From positions 1 to 64,000 of the forward strand of contig JAFEMH010007468.1 of the NCBI GenBank assembly GCA_022495995.1: DNA of 64,000 nt. Reading direction: 5' to 3'. Shown piece by piece: positions 1-11,449 of this stretch (its first letter is position 1; every line of letters begins with the position of its first letter). The notes under the pieces were generated by a model, which had not been told where the DNA came from, did not search any database, and saw only the letters and a list, made by a program, of their open reading frames with translations. The position numbers and the translations under genes were made by a program. Source of the DNA: Adenophora triphylla var. japonica. Lineage: Eukaryota; Streptophyta; Magnoliopsida; Asterales; Campanulaceae.

Positions 1-1480
1 CCCGCACGGCTTCATTAGTTGCTGCCTATAAATAGAGACCTCCTCTATTCATTTTAGGGGGGGATTTTCAGTAGGGTTACTCTGCCAAAATACCACCATG
101 AAATTCCAGAGAGCTGAGAGTGTCAAAAACTACCTCCCTCCTCTTCAAAACCTTCCAAAGTTGGTCCTTCCCTAGGCAAACTTCAAGGAGAAAGAGGGAC
201 ACCACCATTGGTAACCTATCTTCCCATTTATCTTGCATAATACTTGTATTTATGTGATATATTGCTCCTTTCTCTACATATTGCTATATACTTGCTTGGT
301 ACTTGGTATATTGTCATTAAAGATCCTATCTTTAGGCATGTAAATCATATCCCTCCTTTTGCATCTAAAGTAGCATCCTTTGCACTTAAAATGTCATTTT
401 TACATATAAAGTAGCATCATTTGCATTAAAAAAGGTTATCTTTGCATTAAAGTAGCATCCTTTGCACTTAAAATGCCATTTTTACACATAAAGTTGCATC
501 CTTTGCATTAAAAATGTTATCTTTGCATCAAAGTAGCATCCTTTGCACTTGAAATGCCATTTTTACACATAAATTTGCATCCTTTGCATTAAAAATAGCA
601 TTCTTTGCATCAAAGTTGCATCCTTTGCACTTAAAATGTCATCTTTTTCATTAAAATGTTATCTTTAGCTTAAACATGCATCCCCCATGTCCCTCATGGT
701 TGGATCTCTCCCCTAGGATTGCCTAGTGACCTTTATAAGGCACAAAAAGGCATAGGATGAGTATAAAGATCCAATCTTTATACCCCTTCCCTAGTCCCCC
801 TTGGTACTTGGAGCATCTCTTGGAGCGAGATGATGTAAAGGTCCTATCTTTACATCATTTCTTCCATTTAAAGATGCCATAGACGGATTCTCCTTTAGAA
901 AAGGATGAGCCCTAGCCACATATCTCCGATCATCACTTGAGACGAGCATAAATATCTCGAAAAAGTCCAAATCGTCTCAAGATGTAGGATTGATAGGCAA
1001 AGGTCATTCCTTTCTAAAGAGTCTCATCCTTAGACTCTAAAAATGGTGTCCCTCTCTTGATCACATGTGACCCAAGGTCTCATCATGATGATCATAAGTC
1101 CAAGATGAGAAGGGGACCAAAGTCCCTAATACATAAAAATCCAAGGAATCCCGAGCGATAACCAACTCATGGTTTATACGTCCGGAGGACCACTTAGTAC
1201 ATTCCCTCCTTTTCAAAACACACATCCCACACACGAAAGCACTAAGGCAAGTATGAAAAGCGGATCTTGGAAGACTTGCGTCAAGGCTCTTTGGGTGAAC
1301 GACGATCCGCTTCTTCCCAAAGGGTAACTTAACCTCCGGACCCAAATCCTTTTTTCAAAGTTTTGAGGAAATCAAAATGGCGTGTTTTTCAAATTAAACC
1401 GGACGTTTCCAAACTAATGTGAGGCGGTGATCCCCCTTACACGAGAAAGTGGTTCCAAAAATAAATAAACAAAAAGAGAG
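1..1480 (+). mobile_element. Tat-like LTR fragment, left-truncated by the window
   Basis: A TATA box (CTATAAATAG, 27-36) is followed by a pyrimidine-rich leader and a CATTGGTAA splice-donor-like site near 210. The complete LTR at 3767-5234 has the same order: TATA, CT-rich leader, CATTGGTAAG near 4757. A segment near 1360-1385 (GAGGAAATCAAAATGGCG) resembles the U5 part of that LTR family. No primer binding site is seen, so the right boundary is a guess. The minus-strand ORF at 1061-1345 lies inside and matches nothing I recognise. Confidence 0.4.
359..690. repeat. Imperfect short tandem repeats
   Basis: GCATCCTTTGCACTTAAAAT alternates with CATTTTTACACATAAAGT and TTATCTTTGCATTAAAG. Together they form a degenerate array of 60 to 120-bp higher-order units in the leader of the LTR-like sequence. 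No coding potential is seen. Confidence 0.6.
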
Positions 1481-1499
1481 CCTCTTATCTTGGGCACCA

Positions 1500-2122
1500 C
1501 ATTCACAGACGCGTAAATCGAGGCAAAACGAGTTTTAGAGAGAGAGAGTTTTACCTATGGCTAGGGGTTGACTCTTTGGCTCGATTTACGTATACGGGAT
1601 ACGGTTTTGGTGTTTGAAGGGTGTTTCGAGGTTTTTTTGTTCGTGTTTGATCGGAAAACAAGATTTCACGCAAATCGAGACAAAACGGGGCTCGGGGGAG
1701 GTGGAACTGCTTTTGGCCGTGAGGTTTGAGGGAGAGGGTTATGTTTTTTCTTTTTTTTTTACAATTGACAGCCCTTGTATTTATAGGGGTCAAACTGCAA
1801 AACAGGCCGAACGGCCTAAGGTTCATTTTGAGGTGTTTTTGGGTAATTTGAAAATTCCAGGGACTTGATGGGAATTCTGGTCCATGGTGTAAAACAGGCC
1901 GGACGGCCAGTCATTCAAAATAAAGGGTATTTTGGTCTTTTCACCCTCGAATTTGATTGATGTTGAGTACGCTTTGATGTCGGGATGCACGGGGCAGTCC
2001 TGGGATGTCTTGTTGACTCAAGAGCGGGGAGCTTAACGGATTCTGGTTAACCTAGAAAAGGCCGGTTAACGAATTCCGGTTAACTTTTAAGGGATTTGAC
2101 GATCCAGATTTGGGTACTTACA
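1500..2122 (-). mobile_element. Minus-oriented Tat-type LTR fragment
   Basis: Read on the minus strand it begins TGTAAGTACCCAAATCTGG at 2122, nearly the same as the start of the complete Tat LTR at 3767. A minus-strand TATA box (CCCCTATAAATACAAGG) lies at 1778-1790. A donor-like AG|GTAAAAC follows near 1550. The downstream end is not resolved; it meets the plus-oriented LTR fragment head to head. Confidence 0.5.
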
Positions 2123-2148
2123 AGTAGCCGTATGTCTGTCCGACACCA

Positions 2149-2755
2149 TGTTTGTGATTAACAGAAGTTTCAAGGTCTAGCGTGATCGTTTCCCGGAAAT
2201 GAAACCAAACTGATGATGCAGGAAATGATACAAATCAGTCTTAGTCCAATAATAGGTTGATCTCCAGCAACTATTACCTGAAACCACAAACAAACGACTA
2301 ACCGGGGTGATATCCGGCTAAAACTCTCCGGCGTGATGATGAGATGTCGTGTTATATGAGTATAAACTATATAGAAATGACGTAATCTCAAAATAGCCAA
2401 GAATACATTACCATTTTATTATGTTTCATAAGATAATAAGGGGTCCCTTAAATCGTGGAGATAATGTAGGCGTAATGATATTCGTGATTGTAGAAGGTGG
2501 TTACAGATGGGGTCGTAGATAGATGCACGTGTTTGTGGGTCGAGGTCGACTGAGTATTCGAGCTCGACCTGACTTCGTGACTTAGCCAGACAGAGATTGT
2601 ACAAGTTGATGATCGTATGTCGGACAAAGATAGATCGGGATCAATAATGGTCGGATGATAAGTTAGGTCGACTGATCTTTGTTATTGGGCCGTTGGAGTT
2701 GTATCAGTTGGATTGGCCCATTTAGTAATAGAGTCCTTGTGATATCTGAAATGTG
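2149..2755 (-). repeat. LTR-like repeat, copy 1 (pairs with 38812-39455)
   Basis: The sequence is clearly homologous over ~600 bp to 38812-39455; both contain GTTGATCTCCAGCA and AATCTCAAAATAGCCAAGAA. In the second copy the boundary is followed on the minus strand by a TGGTATCCGATGG primer-site-like sequence and a gag-like ORF, so this is read as an LTR. Copy 1 is cut ~25 bp into its internal region by the Tat-type LTR at 2122. Confidence 0.5.
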
Positions 2756-2760
2756 ATTTA

Positions 2761-3047
2761 CTCCCTCTGACCCATGTCAATGGACACCAACTTTATGGGT
2801 GTGGGAATTAAGGAAAAGTAAGAGAGAGAAAAAGTGAAAGAAAATGTTGTGAGTATGAAGAATTAAATAGGAGAGAGAATGAGTGGGAGGAATAGTTAGG
2901 AGAGAGAATGTTGTGAGTGTAAAAGTGAAGTAGGAGAGAGAATGAGTGGAGGGAATAGTGAATATTCTTTTCTATTTTGGACAGTGTCCATTCACGTGAG
3001 ACGTCCCAAAAAGGAAATAAGTGTCCATTCACGTGGGACGGAGGGAG
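2761..3047. mobile_element. Stowaway-type MITE 1
   Basis: Terminal inverted repeats CTCCCTCTGACCCATGT and GTGGGACGGAGGGAG are flanked by TA on both sides (2759-2760, 3048-3049). The body holds two copies of AGGAGAGAGAATG(AGTGG), as do the other copies in this window. Confidence 0.85.
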
Positions 3048-3380
3048 TATTTGTTTGGCTTGTTGTTGGACCTTGTCCGTCACTTTTATTCCATTCACAT
3101 AAAAATAAAATATTTTTTAAAAACAATCCAAACCCATCTTCATTCCCATTTCTACCTTCATCCCCAACCCAAAATACATTTCAAAGTACTCCTCACCTTC
3201 TTCTTTATTTTCATTCACAAAGTCCCCCTCCTTATTCAGCTTCTCCCTCTGCTAATATTACATCCCCTTCCTCCAAAAACAAAAACAAAAACAAACAACA
3301 AAATCAACCCTAGCAAATTTGGAATCTTCGTTCTTGTGTCTAAGAAAACAAAAATCGAACGTTATTCGGAAAGAGAAAAT

Positions 3381-3614
3381 ATGTGTACCATTGCAATCTC
3401 GAATTCCCTTGTATTCCTTCCATCTAGGGTTTCTTCATCCCTACTCGCAAATCCAAGTCTGTTTCTTCTTCGTAAAATCATTGTCGTTAGCCCGATCTTC
3501 GTCTTCTTCGATCGTCGTTGGCGACCGTTTAAGCCGAGGCTTCGTAAAAAACAATTTTTCTCGCGCCGAAATATCAACCCTCATTTTTTCAAAATGTCAA
3601 TTAACCCCCCTTAA
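3381..3614 (+). CDS. Unrecognised short ORF, possible 5' exon of a disrupted gene
   Basis: 77 residues starting MCTIAISNSLVF, after a CT- and A-rich stretch that looks like a plant 5' leader with AAATCAACCCTAGC and TCTAGGGTTTC motifs. The N terminus is rich in serine, leucine and valine, as organelle targeting peptides can be. I do not recognise the protein. The Tat retrotransposon inserted 150 bp downstream, and no matching continuation is visible beyond 22,153. It could also be non-coding leader. The rest of 3050-3766 shows nothing else. Confidence 0.22.
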   Translation: MCTIAISNSLVFLPSRVSSSLLANPSLFLLRKIIVVSPIFVFFDRRWRPFKPRLRKKQFFSRRNINPHFFKMSINPP

Positions 3615-3761
3615 AATTAAGGGGGTCAAATTTGACTATTTTAATTGTTGCACTTATTAAATTGTTAATTCTCATGGGCTAGTCCGTTAGTTTTATAACA
3701 GGTGTTCAAACATTTTGTCAAATTGAAAATGAAAGCAAAGTACACAGGTTCATGTTTAGTA

Positions 3762-3766
3762 ATTAC
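3762..3766. repeat. Target site duplication ATTAC, left copy
   Basis: ATTAC directly precedes the LTR start TGTAAGTACCCC. The identical ATTAC follows the 3' LTR end at 22149-22153. A 5-bp duplication is normal for LTR-retrotransposon integration. Confidence 0.9.
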
Positions 3767-3967
3767 TGTAAGTACCCCAATCTGGATCACTCCCTTTCAA
3801 ACACCCGGGAAACACCGCAGACTCATCCACGCAGTCTCGGAGACCTCTCTCACTCAAAACCCTCTCAAAACCCTCTCAAACCCCCAACCAAACCAAGGGA
3901 GGAGCCTTTCTCGGGATAAAAAGGGACAAAGGACCTTTGGGAATTTTCAGGAAATCGTAGCAATTAA

Positions 3968-4217
3968 GGTCCGTACGGACCTCTTTGTTTCAATGATTAC
4001 TAAATCCCCTTAAAGTCCACAATATTCCCTCAAATCCCGGGAGAAATGATGACTTCCATGCAGAGTTGGTCCGTACGGACCTCTTTGCATGCAAGATGGT
4101 CCGTACGGACCTTATTGCTCAGGGAACATCATCATTCCCAAATATTCTCCATCATTGCGCATTCCTCAAATCGAGGAAATCCAAAATTCTGGATAACCAA
4201 GAAGGTCCGTACGGACC
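3968..4217. promoter_or_regulatory. Four GGTCCGTACGGACC palindromes in 5' LTR U3
   Basis: Perfect 14-bp palindromes lie at 3968-3981, 4068-4081, 4098-4111 and 4204-4217. Most are followed by T(T)CTTTGC. The last ends ~20 bp upstream of the TATA box. The centre CCGTACGG contains the GTAC core bound by plant SBP/SPL factors on both strands; that link is an inference. Confidence 0.75.
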
Positions 4218-4237
4218 TCTTTGCTCCGAAATTTTTA

Positions 4238-4247
4238 CTATAAATAG
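4238..4247 (+). promoter_or_regulatory. LTR TATA box
   Basis: CTATAAATAG is followed by GAGGGCTCC, a GA/CT-rich start region typical of LTR promoters. It separates U3 from R. Confidence 0.75.
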
Positions 4248-5235
4248 AGGGCTCCCCCTCCTCATTTTTTCACACCTCCCACTTCTCTCTTCCTCCCTAA
4301 GCCTTCTGGCTCCCCTTCTAAGACCTTTCGAGGCATTCCCGCCCCTTCTGATCCTTCCGAGGCCTTCCGAGCCCTCGAGGTGCTCCGGCCTCTCCGAGCG
4401 CTCCCGAGACGCTCCCGCGCTGCCCCGAGGCACTCTCGAGGTACTCCGAGGCCCCTCGTGGTACTCCGAGGCCTCGCCTCGGTCTTTCCCACGGTGTCCC
4501 GCTCTTTCCGAGTCAAACCGGCGATCCCAAACCTTGCCGAACCTCTCGCCCGAATCCAACCAACGATTCCAACGCACGCCGAACCTCTCGCCCGACCGAT
4601 CCCGACGATCCCCACGCACGCCGAACCTCTCGCCCGAACGCAGCCTACAACCTCAACTCACGCCGAAACTCGTCCGCGGACAACCGGCATCCCCGAAGCA
4701 ATCCGAACGCTACTCCGACCTCAAACACTATTCCCCGCAAGACAGACACGAACCAACATTGGTAAGGCTTCCTTCCTATTCTATTTCAATACATTTCAAT
4801 ACAATGTAGACATCCGATACAAAGCATGCATTTTTAAAAGCACACACACACACACACAACTTTTTAAAGGATATTAGGGGTATCCGAAAGACTCGTTTAC
4901 GAGGCTACTCTGGTGAGCTCTAATATTCTAATATTCTCTTCCCGAGGAGTCATCTCGACCTCCGAACTCAAAATCTCATCACACAAAAACAGCTTTAAAA
5001 TTTATCTTTAAACCGATGCCCTTTTTCAATGTTTTGGGCTTAATAAAAACGGCGTGGCGACTCTACAAAATGCGAAAGCAAAACGGCGAGACACCTCCAA
5101 CACGCAAACGCTAAAACGGAATAAGCGATGCCGGGGCGCGATTGTGCCGCTCTCTGATCCGGCGACTTCCCGAACAGCGACGAATTGCGAGATGCACGGG
5201 GCCTCGCGCGCGAGCCGGATCCCTGGTAATTTCGC

Positions 5236-5251
5236 TGGCGACTGCTGGGAC
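5236..5251 (+). other. Primer binding site
   Basis: TGGCGACTGCTGGGAC starts one base after the 5' LTR end. It is close to the TGGCGACTCTGCTGGGGA type of site seen in Tat-like plant elements, with small deletions. The exact tRNA was not checked. Confidence 0.75.
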
Positions 5252-6383
5252 ATTTTGTTTTAAAAACTTTTAAACAAAACAAAAGATTTTTAAAACGATG
5301 ATGAGGGTCAAACTTTCATTTTACCCCTTCCTTTAACCAGTTGTGTGTGTGCACGTGCTTCGTTTTTATTTTACAAAAAAATAAAAATACAAAAAATGCA
5401 TCAATATACATCTCGTGCATACATTTAAAATTCTTCAAAAATTTCTATTTTACTCGTAAAAGAATTTTAGAGACCGCACACTACGCGCATCGCCGCCTCG
5501 GTTACACCGCACTCTACTCACACCGCCGCCTGCTACACCGCACACTATGCGCACCGTCGCCTGATACACCGCACACTACAACCCTTAACCCGAGTGGTCT
5601 CGCTTGCAGTCCGTTTGGTCTTCCTAGGCCTCGGGCGCGCACGGATCATTCCAAACATCCCATCCTAGCCAAGCGTCAACCCCGCACGTTTGAGTCTTGA
5701 GTCACACTCTCCGCACTCTGGTTGGTTTTTACCCAGCCCGTGTCATACAAACTGATACATATACCATGCCGGCCATTTTTCGAGTCAAGGCTCTAACTCA
5801 AGATCCTCGCGCAAGCAAAGCGATGAAAGGTCATGCTAAAATCTTGACTCCGATCTTGATTTCCGGCTACACCTGCACGATGTTCCGTCCCGATATACAT
5901 CCATGCTCGCATGACACCATGTCATCACGCCTTTGATACGTCGCCCATGACGATATGACCCAGCCTAACGCCTAACGTCACGTATCCCTTTGCGCAAGCA
6001 AGGTAAAGAGAGGTCATGCCGAACTCTTGACTCCGATCTTGACTCAGTGGCCGGCTCGGTTCACTATTCACATGGCTAACGCATCAAAACGAACATGACA
6101 AAGGCTCGGTCCTTAGGTTCGATTTTTCTTTAGGCCGGTGGAAACCGCTTGCACTATAGGACCTCGCCCTGGGCCGTCCACCCCGGGATGTCGAAATACA
6201 GGTGCAAAACGAGGGGCTTATAGCCGCACGTATGGTCTCCATCGACCCCAGATCTAGCATAGTTGCGAAAAAGAAGAGCAATCTTTTCCAACCTACCTAG
6301 GATTCTCGAGAAAACATGTTTTAAGTAAATTAAAACAACAAAAAAAAAATCAAAAAATAAAAGAAACGGAAACCGCATGCCAC
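5252..6383 (+). other. Untranslated leader of the Tat element
   Basis: Only short broken ORFs occur here. Features are an A/T-rich start (5252-5480), CACACTACGCGCA(T/C)CG-type repeats at 5470-5580 and a poly-A-rich patch near 6330-6365. Long leaders upstream of gag are usual in Tat elements. No conserved domain was seen. Confidence 0.5.
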
Positions 6384-7640
6384 GTGAGCTTTCCCCTTTA
6401 TCCCGTTAGGCCATTCCCGTGTCTAAACCTTGCCCATCACCCTCCACCTAACAGAGAGTGGTCGAGAGTACCCGGAACCCGTCTCCCGTCAAAACAAAGA
6501 AGGTCCTACCTTCTTCCCACTCGTCACCAGACACCGTCAAATCCCCTACGGCCAAGTCGGATAACAAGGATGAGAACGGACCTTACCCCCAAGAAATTTC
6601 CCAACACCGGAAGAAGTTTCGCGTGTCCTCATGGCTATTGAGAAACGTCAAGGTGAGCAACAAGCTCGATCGAAGGTGCCATGCACCACTTCGGAACCTT
6701 AGCCACCCAACCACCTCGGGGCTTCCTAAGCCATGATCGCTCCTACAAACCTCTAACGTCTCTCATTGTCTCCCGTAAGTCAACCTCGTTACCCTCGTAC
6801 GAGCCATGCGCTATGACGTAAGGCCACAAGACCTTCCAGAGGAAAGCTTGCCCATCCAGCCTCCCGAGGTCCCGTACTCACCGCCGAACAACGAACACAT
6901 CCGGTGGGACGCTCAAGGACAGAAGTGCTTGTCCTGGAAATGGAATTCCAGGATGCAATGAACGAGGGCCGCCCTCGACGAAAGAAGAAGCTATCTTCTC
7001 AACAAAACCGAAAAGAGGTACGAATCTGTGATCCCACAATGAACCCTCGAGAACCCTCAGAAAGTTTGACTACTATGTCATCTACTCCAAAGAAATCTCC
7101 CTGCACTTAGTTCTCGCACAGTGGCCACGGCAATGTTTGCTCCATGATCACCGGGACGAAGCTTCTGCACCGCCACCGAAGGCCCGAAGGTCCAGATAAT
7201 CCAACCCCGTCTTGGGAAGATCTCAAAGCCACTATTGATGCTTCAAGAAAAGCCATGACAAGAAACGAATTGAAATGCGCAGCCCGGCCTTACGCCAATC
7301 GTGCTCCTCCCACTCCGTAAACGGGAGAGACAAGCAAAACCACAAGTCCAGAGGTGAATGTTCTCGACACGTTCCTGGCCAAATCCCAAAGGCCAATCCT
7401 CCACGGACGTACAAAAGGCCGCCCATACCCGAGCCACGAACCGAAAAGGGACCCTACGCCAAAGAAGCCGAAACCCCGGACCCAAAGGTCGAAGATCCTG
7501 CCTTGACACAAACTCAAGCGCACTCAGCAACATCTCACTCGGTCCTTACTCACTTCATCTTACCCGCACAAGCTCAAGTTGGAAGAAAGCCCGGCCTGCA
7601 CTATGGTTCCCATCACAAGAACACCCGATGAAGCAGCCTG
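6384..7640 (+). pseudogene. gag-like region, frame-broken
   Basis: By position, between leader and protease, this should be gag. Proline-, serine-, lysine- and arginine-rich open stretches switch frame repeatedly. A readable stretch near 6796-6935 includes RYDVRPQDLPEESLPIQPPE, and one near 7395-7500 includes PRTYKRPPIPEPRTEKGPYA. I could not identify a gag core domain or zinc knuckle, so the assignment rests on order alone. Confidence 0.45.
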
Positions 7641-8110
7641 TATGATTGGCAACGTCAATTACAAAGAATATCATCACCTTCACGTAGCTCGATCTTCCAA
7701 AATTTGGGGCCGACCACAACGAGCCTCTCTACATAACAGCTCAACCGGACGAGCGCCGTCTCCTGTGGGTAGATGGGGATCATCCATGAACGTCCTTCCA
7801 CCCAAAATGATGGATTTGCTAGGGATCAAAGCAACCGATCTAAAACCTCGACTGTGCAATCAAGGCATACGACTCAACATCCCGCCCGCCTTGGGAATAG
7901 CCACTCAACCTTGGTTTGGAAAACAAATGGTCCCGACAGACTTCCAAGTCATCGACATCCCGATCACATTCACTGCCATTTTGGGACGCCTTGGCTACAT
8001 CGCATCAATGGGGTGGCATCCACTCTCCATCGCCGCGTAAAGTTCGCCCAAGGAACAGATATGACCATCATCTACGGCGACAAAGATAGTCACCGAAAGG
8101 ACCGATACCA
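7640..8110 (+). pseudogene. Retroviral-type aspartic protease
   Basis: The Tat pol protease is present. The active-site motif reads LLWVDGG then SSMNVLPPK, with the frame broken inside the GGGG run near 7775 by one extra base. Downstream are LLGIKATDLKP, DFQVIDIP and the conserved ILGR, then a second frameshift into PWLHRINGVASTLHRRVKF. As sequenced the catalytic Asp and the following Gly/Ser lie in different frames. Both breaks fall in or near homopolymers. Confidence 0.8.
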
Positions 8111-9327
8111 ACGGCGTCCCGGCCTTAGAAATCAAACCCGACGATGATGGCATGATGCTAACAGGTTCACCATCGAAAGCCCAAAGGCCCAAGTGTGCCA
8201 CATAGACTCCGCCTTTGATTTGGGACAAGATCCCTCCCCCGATGAAAATGATGAAGCACATGAACTACATCCCGGGCTCGGCTTGGGAAAACGCCATCGT
8301 GGCACTCAATGTATCATCAATATCAAAGAATGTAATACCTCGCACGGCCCGGGATACTCTCCTACTCCCGAACACATTGCGGAGGACAAGCGAGCCGCAC
8401 GAAAACGCTCCACGTATAACAAAAGAGGCTTGCACGCAATCTCCGATCTTCGTCCTACAGCCTTCGACATGACCAAGTACTTCACAAGGAAGGCCGGCAA
8501 CTTGGAAGAAGATCCGTAAAAGGGAACAGAGCCGATCGCCGCCAAACAAAGCCGGCCGACAACCATGGACAAGCTCCAGCAGAACCTCGGCAAGATTCGC
8601 AGGCCTCAAGCCAAATCCCGTCCGAAGAGCATTCCTCGACACACCGCCCCCGCCGGATCCACAACCACCACTATTCACAATGAATTTTGGTTCGGGAAAA
8701 CCCCTCTTTGGCGGAAGAATTCGAAAACTCTCTCGTCAACACTCCCGCCTTCAACAAGCGGGACGAGTCCGCATTCGAGCTAGCAATGCCCAAGACAAAA
8801 GCAAGAGACTCCGCAGACGATGCTTGGGACGAACCACCGCTACACCTCGCTTCTTCAAAGAAGAAATCGAGATGCCGATCTAATCGATTTTGTTTCGATA
8901 ACTCGTGATAGCAATGATCGGGAACGGTGACATAAAGCCTTTCAAGCCCCATCTCCTATCAAGCTCATTGCCACTCAATAACCGGGCCACATTCTCCTGA
9001 CCTACCGCCAAAGAAAAAGGACATGATCGAACAACTTGGTCTCGACCTCGAGTCCTAGAGTCTAGTGTCAAAACTCATCCCGAGTCCATTAGCTTTGAAT
9101 TTGAGTCTCTCGAGTCATCCGATGGCCTCACGCCGTAAGATTACGAACTCATTGCCAATAATGTATTCCCGTATGCTCTTAATGAATGCTTCGATCTTTC
9201 CGAGTATCTCTCTCATTGCATCTTTAACAACCGATAAATTAACTAACACACAAACAAGCTAATAACGATTCACTTGATAAAGAAGCGTACACATTAAACG
9301 AACAATACATTAAGCACATCTTTAAGC
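8111..9327 (+). pseudogene. Protease-RT linker of pol
   Basis: Fragments include GLGLGKRHRGTQ, in the position of the glycine-rich segment that Ty3 polyproteins carry between PR and RT, followed by acidic and proline-rich linker in shifting frames. The last ~450 bp (8880-9320) has little coding character and looks like degraded linker. Confidence 0.5.
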
Positions 9328-10150
9328 ATGTTGTCAAACGAGAGAAAACCGGGCCCAAGCCGCCGAGGAGGTTTTAACCAAAGTGAATTTGGGAACCGCC
9401 GAAGAGCCAAAAGAGACGCAAATCGGAAGTTTCTTCACCGCACAGAGCAAGACGCATTGATCGCACCGCTCAAAGAGTTCGTGGACGTGTTCGCTTGGTC
9501 TTACCGAGACATGCCCGGATTAGATCCTAACATTGTGGAGCACCTGATTCCCTTAAATCCCGAGGCTAAGCCCATCAAGCAAAAGCTACGCCGAATCAAG
9601 CGTAATGGTCTTTACAAGTCAAAGAGGAGATCGAAAAATGCTCCGCGTCGGCTTCATCGTGGTGATCGAGTACCCCACATGGCTCTCCAATATTGTCACG
9701 GCCACCAAGGCCAATGGAAAAGTACGCCGTTGCGTGACTTCCGAGATCTCAACAAAGCAAGTCCCAAGGACGATTTTCCACTACCCAACATCGACATGTT
9801 GGTAGACACTACACCCAATTTCAAGTCAAGTCCTTCGTGGACGGTTTTGCCTGGCTACAATCGATCAAGATGGCCGAAGAAGACCAAGAAAAGACAAATT
9901 TTCACAACCCCTGGGAACCTACCGCGCTACGCAATGCCGTTCGACTAAAGAACGCCGGGCTACTCTACCAACGGCAAAGAACCGCCCTCTTCCACGATAT
10001 GATCCACAAAGAGATCGAAGTGTACGCCGATGACATGATCGTTCACTCAAAGGGATCGACGGACAACACCTCACGCACTGAGAAAATTCTTCAATCGCCT
10101 CCGAAAACACTCAATGAGGCTTAACCCCGCCAAATGCACATTTGGGGTTA
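9328..10150 (+). pseudogene. Reverse transcriptase domain
   Basis: Ty3/gypsy RT copies element RNA into DNA. Visible motifs in order are EFVDVFAWSYRDMPGLDP (lead-in), DFRDLNKASPKDDFPLPNID, a frame-shifted DGFA(G)YNQIKMAEEDQEKT stretch, and VYADDMIVHSKG with the catalytic YADD at 10023-10034. After it comes LNPAKCTFGVSRGKVLGY, the usual thumb-side sequence. At least four frameshifts interrupt the domain, but the motif residues themselves are mostly intact. Confidence 0.9.
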
Positions 10151-10830
10151 GCCGAGGCAAGGTTTTGGGATACATGGTCACCGAGAGAGGCATCGAGGTG
10201 GATCCTCAAAAGATCAAAGCTATCATCGAAATGAGACCACCGCAAACTCGCATGCAGGTGAAAAGCTTCATGGGCCGCCCGCAATATATCGCCCGCTCAC
10301 AACCAATTGACCTCTATGTGCGAGCCAATCTTCAAGCCGATGAAGAAGAACGCCGACATCGAATGGAACTCGTAATGCCAAGATGCCTTTGAAAAATAAA
10401 AGCATACCTTGTGAGTCCTCCGATTCTCTCGCCCTCCCCACGAGGAAAAGCCACCGTTGCTATACCTAATCGTGACCGACACCGCAGCTGGAGCCATGCT
10501 CGTCAAGAAAAGAAAGAGTCACGGTCGAAAACGCCATCTACTTCGGGCCGAAAGTTTCAAGGCAAATAACTCAACTACTCGCCCTCGAGAAAACTCAGCG
10601 CAGCCTGTATGGGTTGTCGGGAAACTACGCACTACATGCAACGCACACGCACACTTGGTTTCCAAAATGGACCCCAAGTACCTCTTCGACAAACCATCTC
10701 TCACAATGAGGCTCGCCAAATGGTCTTTCTTCCCGGCGGAATTTGACATCAAGTACGTAAACCAAAAATCAATCAAGGGACGGGCCATGGCCGAACAACC
10801 GGCCGATTTCCCAACCGACGAGGCTCGAGG
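10151..10830 (+). pseudogene. RNase H and tether domain (retroviral-type)
   Basis: The stretch LYLIVTDTAAGAMLVKK begins the Ty3 RNase H. It continues through WVVGKLR and LVSKMDPKYLFDKPSLTMRL, then WSFF-AEFDIKYVNQKSIKGR and ADFPTDEARGPE. It normally degrades the RNA of RNA-DNA hybrids. Frame changes near 10570 and 10610 break it. In Tat elements this domain is thought to have become a tether after a second RNase H was gained. Confidence 0.85.
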
Positions 10831-10879
10831 CCCCGAACCACAATTTCCGCACGAAGGAATCTTTCGCAATCGAAGGCGA

Positions 10880-11330
10880 AAACCGATGGCAACCGTTCTT
10901 CGACGGAGCGGCCAACCAAAAGGGAAACGGCATCGGTATGCTCTGTGGATCCCAAGGACGAGCACACCCCAATTGCTATAAAGCTCAATTTCGAGGTAAC
11001 CAACAATGCCGCCGAATATGAAGCTCGCGCCGCCGGACTACAAGCCGCACTCGAGAGGAATGTCCAGAACTCGAAGTTTATGGGACTCACTGATCATCAA
11101 CCAAGTCTCCAACAAGTGGAAAACCATAGACCCGGCTTGCAAAAATACCATGCTCGCATAGAGGACCTCATCACACAATTCAAGAGGTCACCTTCCATTA
11201 CTTGCCAAGAGACCGAAACAGTTTGCAGATGCCTTAGCCACCTCGCCTCCCTTGTGGAAATCCCCGAAGGAAAAGCAATCAAACCCTTCAAAGCTCTGAC
11301 GAAAGGAAATTCCCGCCTACCGTCGTGAGA
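10880..11330 (+). pseudogene. Second, archaeal-type RNase H (aRNH)
   Basis: WQPFFDGAANQKGNGIGML (10888 onward) carries the first catalytic Asp. After a frame change come IAIKLNFEVTNNAAEYEA with the catalytic Glu, a region where (G)DS and (I)INQVSNKW are expected, and LADALATLASL-like sequence. A second RNase H of this type directly before integrase is a defining feature of the Tat lineage. Two or more frameshifts interrupt it. Confidence 0.85.
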
Positions 11331-11449
11331 TCGAACTGTAACCTAAGCCCGTCAATGAGCCACGGTACAACCAGATCTTCCAATACCTCAAGAACGGGAA
11401 ACCGCCTTCATGAACAAGGAAGGTCAACACACACGTAAGGGGTCAAAAC

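Larger units (their letters stand above)
3767..5234 (+). repeat. 5' LTR of the Tat element
   Basis: It begins TGTAAGTACCCCAATCTGG and ends TAATTTCG, where the 3' LTR ends TAATTTCA. U3 holds four GGTCCGTACGGACC palindromes and a TATA box. R/U5 has GC-rich CCGAACCTCTCGCCCG repeats, a donor-like CATTG|GTAAGG near 4757 and a (CA)n tract at 4841-4857. ORFs inside (for example 4066-4809) are shadows of this non-coding LTR. Confidence 0.92.

Noticed and set aside
3021..3614. 197-residue ORF starting in MITE 1
   Set aside because: The first 120 codons are MITE and AT-rich leader sequence. Only the part from 3381 was kept, at low confidence.
4066..4809. 247-residue ORF in the 5' LTR (also its copies at 20973-21749)
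   Set aside because: It reads through palindromes and GC-rich repeats of a non-coding LTR and is not kept intact in the 3' LTR copy.
10519..10965. 148-residue minus-strand ORF opposite pol
   Set aside because: Shadow of the RNase H coding strand. It has no domain, unlike the antisense genes further downstream.
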